64,000 bases of DNA, taken from contig CAWHVF010000005.1 in assembly GCA_963832785.1 (NCBI GenBank), positions 1,178,001 to 1,242,000 of the forward strand, read 5' to 3'. Under the pieces are notes generated by a model. It worked only from the letters and a program-made list of their open reading frames with translations, did no database searches and was not told the origin of the DNA. This document shows, piece by piece, positions 60,534-64,000 of this stretch (positions within the stretch are counted from its first letter, which is position 1; every line of letters begins with the position of its first letter). The translations under genes were made by a program, and so were the position numbers. This stretch comes from CAWBRT01 sp963832785 (GTDB lineage Bacteria; Acidobacteriota; Terriglobia; Terriglobales; Acidobacteriaceae).

Positions 60534-60968
60534 TCAGCGGCGGTAAATCAGCAGAAATAAAAGGATCAGCACTGCAATCACGATCAGAAGCTTGACGGTC
60601 GAGCTCGGCCCGCCACTGGAGTCCCGGCGGAACGGGTCGGGAATCGGGGTCGTCAGTTCTGTGGCCGCAGAGTCGTCGCTGCTCGGCCGCTTCTTACGCA
60701 CCGAGACCGACATTTTCTTGTTGATGGAAATCGAGAACTTCTTTTCGCTACCGCCGCCACCAGCAACCGGCCTTTGCAGGTTCTTGATGGCAGCCGCGAT
60801 CTCGGGACCGCCGAGTTCTCCGATTTTGTCCAGAGCCTTCTGTTGCACTTCCTCTTCCGTCGCTCCCTCGAAAATCAGCGCAGGATTGTCCGAACTGGAC
60901 ACGTATCCGCCTCCGGGTTTCGGCTCAACCTTAAAGACGAATTGTTGATGAGATTCGGAGATGCCCAT
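60534..60968 (-). CDS. Hypothetical tail-anchored protein
   Basis: 144 residues from ATG 60968, chosen because CGGAGAGAG lies just before it (an upstream ATG at 61043 has none). The N-terminal half is a small acidic domain (QQFVFKVEPKPGGGY, NPALIFEGATEEEVQQKALD) of unknown function. A Ser/Lys-rich linker leads to a single C-terminal transmembrane helix (KLLIVIAVLILLFLLIYRR), so the globular part should face the cytoplasm. I do not recognise the family. Confidence 0.6.
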   Translation of the reverse strand: MGISESHQQFVFKVEPKPGGGYVSSSDNPALIFEGATEEEVQQKALDKIGELGGPEIAAAIKNLQRPVAGGGGSEKKFSISINKKMSVSVRKKRPSSDDSAATELTTPIPDPFRRDSSGGPSSTVKLLIVIAVLILLFLLIYRR

Positions 60969-61457
60969 ACTCTCTCCGAGAGCTGCTTGAGCCTTTATCT
61001 TAACGCGAATGAAAAGATACTCATAAATCAGCTCTCGATCCATTTCTTCTTGCTGTCACGAAGCGCGAGAGTGTGCGACAGGTTGGCGACCAACAAAGAC
61101 CGGAGCTTACCATAGCAGGCGCTGCTCCCTTTGTCACTCTGGATGGTGATGGGAGTCACAGAGGCACAGCAGGGCTCGTAAGTATATTGTCCTACGTGTG
61201 TGGTAGGTAAATTGCCTTACGTGGGGGAGACTTCAAATCTTCTTCATATTGTCATTGCCCGTGTGAGCGTTGGCTTTTGGGGCCTACGGCACAAGAGATC
61301 GTTGCCGTGGCATTCCCCTATCCTGTTCCCGAAGAAGGATTTGAATCTCGATTTCCCCTCAAGCAACTTGCGAACTTGCAGGAAATAGCCCAGCCAGCTA
61401 CAGCTTTCCTGCTGATCGATAACTGCAAGATCAGCCATTGTCGAATGTGGGGAATTT
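60969..61457. other. Gap before small hypothetical genes
   Basis: No convincing gene. At 61184-61228 ATTGTCCTACGTG and ATTGCCTTACGTG form a near-direct repeat about 27 bases apart, perhaps paired binding sites. An open stretch at 61277-61477 (+) has neither a ribosome-binding site nor recognised content. Confidence 0.3.
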
Positions 61458-61772
61458 ATGGAAGCCACCGGCGATAGACCGATCATCGACTGCCTTGATC
61501 CCTCATCATCACATCCAACGGAATCGGAAAAAGCGGACTCCGTACTTTCTCAAGTGATCGCCTGCCTTGACGATGCTTTGCGCTTGTTTGCGGAAGCGAA
61601 GTCGGACGAGGCATGCCTATGCTTAGCTAACGCGAATAGCTTACTCGCATCCTACTCGCTTAACGCGAAGCTGCCTGTCGAGGTCACGCCGATTTCAGCG
61701 GTAAGCAGGACAGTTCAGCGTGAAGTTGCTGAAGAAGAACAAGCTCATCGTGCGCTCGCAGCGACCGCTTAA
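61458..61772 (+). CDS. Small hypothetical protein
   Basis: 104 residues, acidic and helical, Ala- and Ser-rich (EKADSVLSQVIACLDDALRL, DEACLCLANANSLLASYSL). No known motif. It precedes the XRE regulator by 72 bases on the same strand and may be co-transcribed with it. Start and reality of the gene are uncertain. Confidence 0.4.
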   Translation: MEATGDRPIIDCLDPSSSHPTESEKADSVLSQVIACLDDALRLFAEAKSDEACLCLANANSLLASYSLNAKLPVEVTPISAVSRTVQREVAEEEQAHRALAATA

Positions 61773-61844
61773 AAGCACCAGAAACATTAGACGGGACATG
61801 CAATTAGCAGAAGTACAGACCTGTTCGAATTCAAGGAGTACAAC

Positions 61845-62252
61845 ATGTCCAAATTCGGCGCTCTCATCCGAGAGTGCAGGATAGCGGCGGATAAGACGCT
61901 ACACTCCGCTGCCGACCTGCTTGGGGTTTCAGCCTACTGTTTAGAGGAAGTGGAACTCGGCTTGCGACCCGCTTATAGCCGTGCCCGCATTGAGAAGCTT
62001 GCTGCGTTTTATGGCGTAGATTCAGAGCCCCTGATAGTGGAAGCGTGGCGGGAACGTGGCTTGATCGAGCTAGACATGACGCATGCATCCCCTGTGCAAT
62101 TCAAAGCACTGCTCGGAATTGTTCGTGGGAATCCTTCCGAAGAGCAATGGGAAGCAATTTATCGAGTGGTTAATCGCAACACGCAACAGCTTGTAGACGG
62201 CCCAGATCACATGCCTAAGATTTCGGCTTTCGCTAAAGCAGCCGCAGACTGA
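61845..62252 (+). CDS. XRE-like helix-turn-helix protein
   Basis: 135 residues. The N-terminal 60 residues fit a Cro/CI-type HTH (FGALIRECRIAADKTLHSAA, DLLGVSAYCLEEVELGLRP, IEKLAAFYGVD). The C-terminal half (about 75-135) is unknown. AAGGAG lies before the ATG. Its target may be itself or the small gene upstream; there is no toxin- or phage-like partner nearby. Confidence 0.7.
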   Translation: MSKFGALIRECRIAADKTLHSAADLLGVSAYCLEEVELGLRPAYSRARIEKLAAFYGVDSEPLIVEAWRERGLIELDMTHASPVQFKALLGIVRGNPSEEQWEAIYRVVNRNTQQLVDGPDHMPKISAFAKAAAD

Positions 62253-62253
62253 T

Positions 62254-62305
62254 GCGAAAGCAAACGGCGTACGCCGCGATATTTGGGGTGAGGATGGCAG
62301 CGGCA
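62254..62305. repeat. Dispersed direct repeat, copy 2
   Basis: Partner of 60401-60452, with the shared block GGGGTGAGGATGGCA. It starts two bases after the XRE gene stop. Confidence 0.6.
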
Positions 62306-62643
62306 TACGCCCATCCATTACTCAAACCGCTTTAAAACATTTGTTCATCATCGGTTCGGCAGAAAACGGCTAGCTACGAAAGCTACCCTAGTCGTATCAT
62401 CAAATCAGTGACGTCTTTGGTTTCAATCCCGAGGCACATGGGCGGGTTCGGCGTGTTCATTCTTGCCGCTCTCGACAGCTGCCGCTGTCCAGATCGACCG
62501 CGTGCTCCGCCTTGTGGGCCAGATGCGTGCGCCCGTCCTTCATCTTCGCAATCATCGGCTATTCTCGTAGAAAGAGGAGCCATTATGCCGAAGGATTTCG
62601 GCGAAGACGATTAATCTAACGGGATGGCACCCCTGAGGCAAAC
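62306..62643. other. Intergenic gap with a possible 9-codon ORF
   Basis: No standard gene. At 62574-62614 a strong GAGGAG ribosome-binding site is followed 5 bases later by ATG and a nine-codon ORF (MPKDFGEDD, 62585-62614). It is convergent with the histidine kinase gene, so it is not its leader. It may be a microprotein, the start of a decayed gene, or chance. Confidence 0.3.
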
Positions 62644-64000
62644 TCAAGCCCCTGCTGACTGGCTCCGCGCCGCAGTTACAGGCTCTACAGGCAGAACAAT
62701 CGAGAACACCGTGCCACGACGCGCTCCATTACTGCTGGAACGCATGCGGATGGTGCCGCCGTGCTTGTCGACAATCTGTTTGCTCACCCACAGACCAAGC
62801 CCGGTCCCGACCGTACCCTTGGTCGTGAAGAACGGCTCGAAGATATGCTGCCGTGAATCCGCACTGATACCTTTGCCATTATCAGCTACCGTGACTCGGA
62901 CGCAGCGGTCGCCATTCTTGAAAGCTGTACTAGCAGACACCCGCAATTTGATGGTGCCTTTCTCATCGATGGCATCCAGGCTGTTGGTCAGGAGATTGGT
63001 AAAGACCTGCCGCAGTTCGCCCGCCACAGCGGTCACCTGCACGTCGTCGTCCGATTGTTTTTCGATCACAGCGTTCTTGGCTTTGATCTTGTTCTTCAGC
63101 AAGTCAACCGCAGATTCCAGCACCACATTGACCGAGGTGAGCGCGGGTGCATTGGACTCCCGATAAAACCCAAGCGATTGCCGTGTGATATGCGCGATCC
63201 GCTCCAACTCCGCGTCCGCCAGCCCCAGGTACTGGCGCACAGATGCCATGTCCTTGGCGTTCTTCGTGATGAACAGCAAGTTGGTCACAGCTTCCAGTGG
63301 GTTGTTAATTTCATGCGCGATGGTTGCTGCCATCCGCCCTACTGAAGCCAGCTTCTCGCTGCGGAGAAGCGCCTCCTCAGCCTGCTTGCGCTCAGTAATA
63401 TCCGTGTAAACCCAAAGCCTGCCGGATGACTTTCCGTCTACGTTCAACGGGACATAATCCCTCAGACACGTCCTCCCGTTCCGCAAAGTGATTTCTTCGC
63501 TCATTACTGGTTTTTCGCGATCAACGATCTCTCGAATGCGGGTAACTGCCTCGTCAGGATGCCGGTAAGCTTTCCTGATCTTCGCGATCAGGGTGCCTGC
63601 ATCAAGCCCCACTAGGTCGGCGGGTGCGTCTTCCAAGTCTAAACGCTCGCAGAATGCCTGGTTGGCATATTCGATCCGCCCCTTCGCCGTTACCAGCAAG
63701 ATGCCGGAATACATGTTGGAGAGAATGGAGTAGAAGCGTTGCAGTGTGACTTGCAGAACACTCTCGGCCCGTTTGCGCTCGGTGATATCGTCAAAATAGC
63801 AGCGTAGGCGCTTCAATTCCTGCTGATAATAAATCGTCTGCTCGTAAGTGCTTCCGCCCGTCTCAACCTCCTGCACCATAGTTTTTTCGGAAGCTGTTGT
63901 GAACCCTGCGATTACCGAGGGCCATTGCGCGAACAGAGAATAGCTGGCCCCGCGCGTAAGAATCTCAGGGAATATCTTCTGTGCTGCCGGGTTGGCGTAG
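62644..64000 (-). CDS. PAS-containing sensor histidine kinase (5' end beyond window)
   Basis: The frame is open to the right edge (YANPAAQKIFPEIL is read at the edge), so at least 452 residues are present and the N-terminus is missing. Order: end of one PAS domain, a second PAS (SGILLVTAKGRIEYANQAF) with its PAC motif DITERKQAEE, then the kinase: H-box IAHEINNPLEAV, N-box VFTNLLTNSLDA, G1 DNGKGIS, F and G2 boxes FEPFFTTK and GTGLGLW. No transmembrane segment is in the visible part. No response regulator is seen next to it. Confidence 0.92.
   Translation of the reverse strand, partial: YANPAAQKIFPEILTRGASYSLFAQWPSVIAGFTTASEKTMVQEVETGGSTYEQTIYYQQELKRLRCYFDDITERKRAESVLQVTLQRFYSILSNMYSGILLVTAKGRIEYANQAFCERLDLEDAPADLVGLDAGTLIAKIRKAYRHPDEAVTRIREIVDREKPVMSEEITLRNGRTCLRDYVPLNVDGKSSGRLWVYTDITERKQAEEALLRSEKLASVGRMAATIAHEINNPLEAVTNLLFITKNAKDMASVRQYLGLADAELERIAHITRQSLGFYRESNAPALTSVNVVLESAVDLLKNKIKAKNAVIEKQSDDDVQVTAVAGELRQVFTNLLTNSLDAIDEKGTIKLRVSASTAFKNGDRCVRVTVADNGKGISADSRQHIFEPFFTTKGTVGTGLGLWVSKQIVDKHGGTIRMRSSSNGARRGTVFSIVLPVEPVTAARSQSAGA

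Noticed and set aside
61320..61345. GATTTGAATC sequence resembling a tRNA T-arm
   Set aside because: No cloverleaf arms or acceptor stem could be found around it.

Overview
This is a GC-rich bacterial chromosome segment with densely packed operons and no rRNA, tRNA or CRISPR array that I could find. The gene content suggests a free-living, metabolically versatile soil or sediment bacterium. It includes a menaquinone-type Fe-S ETF oxidoreductase, a fadNAE-ordered beta-oxidation operon, a PUFA-synthase-like megasynthase, C-P lyase genes, PHA regulator and phasin genes, and WS/DGAT. Acidobacteriota fits best, but this is inferred from gene content and style, not from a marker gene.

Layout, left part. 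Positions 1-2.1 kb hold the end of a phosphonate C-P lyase operon (phnK partial, phnL, phnM, + strand). A decayed tyrosine recombinase and a secreted hypothetical protein follow. From 4.1 to 9.45 kb a minus-strand ketone-body/acetoacetate operon reads scoA-scoB-bdhA-MHS transporter-thiolase. It is divergent from a PAS/AAA+/Fis sigma-54 activator at 9.84 kb. The gap between them holds a sigma-54 promoter and two matching palindromic enhancer sites. A membrane-anchored dCTP-deaminase-like protein lies at 11.4-12.1 kb.

Middle part. From 30.2 down to 12.4 kb one long minus-strand block encodes a biotin carrier, a carboxyltransferase, EtfD, EtfB, EtfA, an acyl-CoA dehydrogenase, a KS-AT-KS-ACPx4-KR-DH megasynthase (split by two apparent frameshifts), and a phosphopantetheinyl transferase. 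It looks like a self-contained lipid/polyketide system with its own extender supply, ACP activation and electron sink. All four ACP repeats carry Thr where the phosphopantetheine Ser is expected.

Right part. From 31 to 44 kb are aldehyde dehydrogenase, alpha/beta hydrolase, GMC oxidoreductase, AdhE, WS/DGAT, and a divergent phaR/phasin pair with two identical-architecture palindromes. From 44 to 54 kb are a UbiB-like kinase, acyl-CoA synthetase and fadN-fadA-fadE, with an intact IS5-type element (CTAG target duplication) just upstream of fadN. From 55 to 60.4 kb are isocitrate lyase, a truncated dctA remnant, a class III aminotransferase and a BKACE enzyme. The end of the window has small hypothetical proteins, an XRE regulator and a histidine kinase running off the right edge.

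Functional theme: acetoacetate/acetyl-CoA chemistry, fatty-acid oxidation, the glyoxylate shunt and carbon storage (PHA, wax ester/TAG) are collected here. Several unexplained palindromic intergenic elements and three apparent frameshifts deserve checking.
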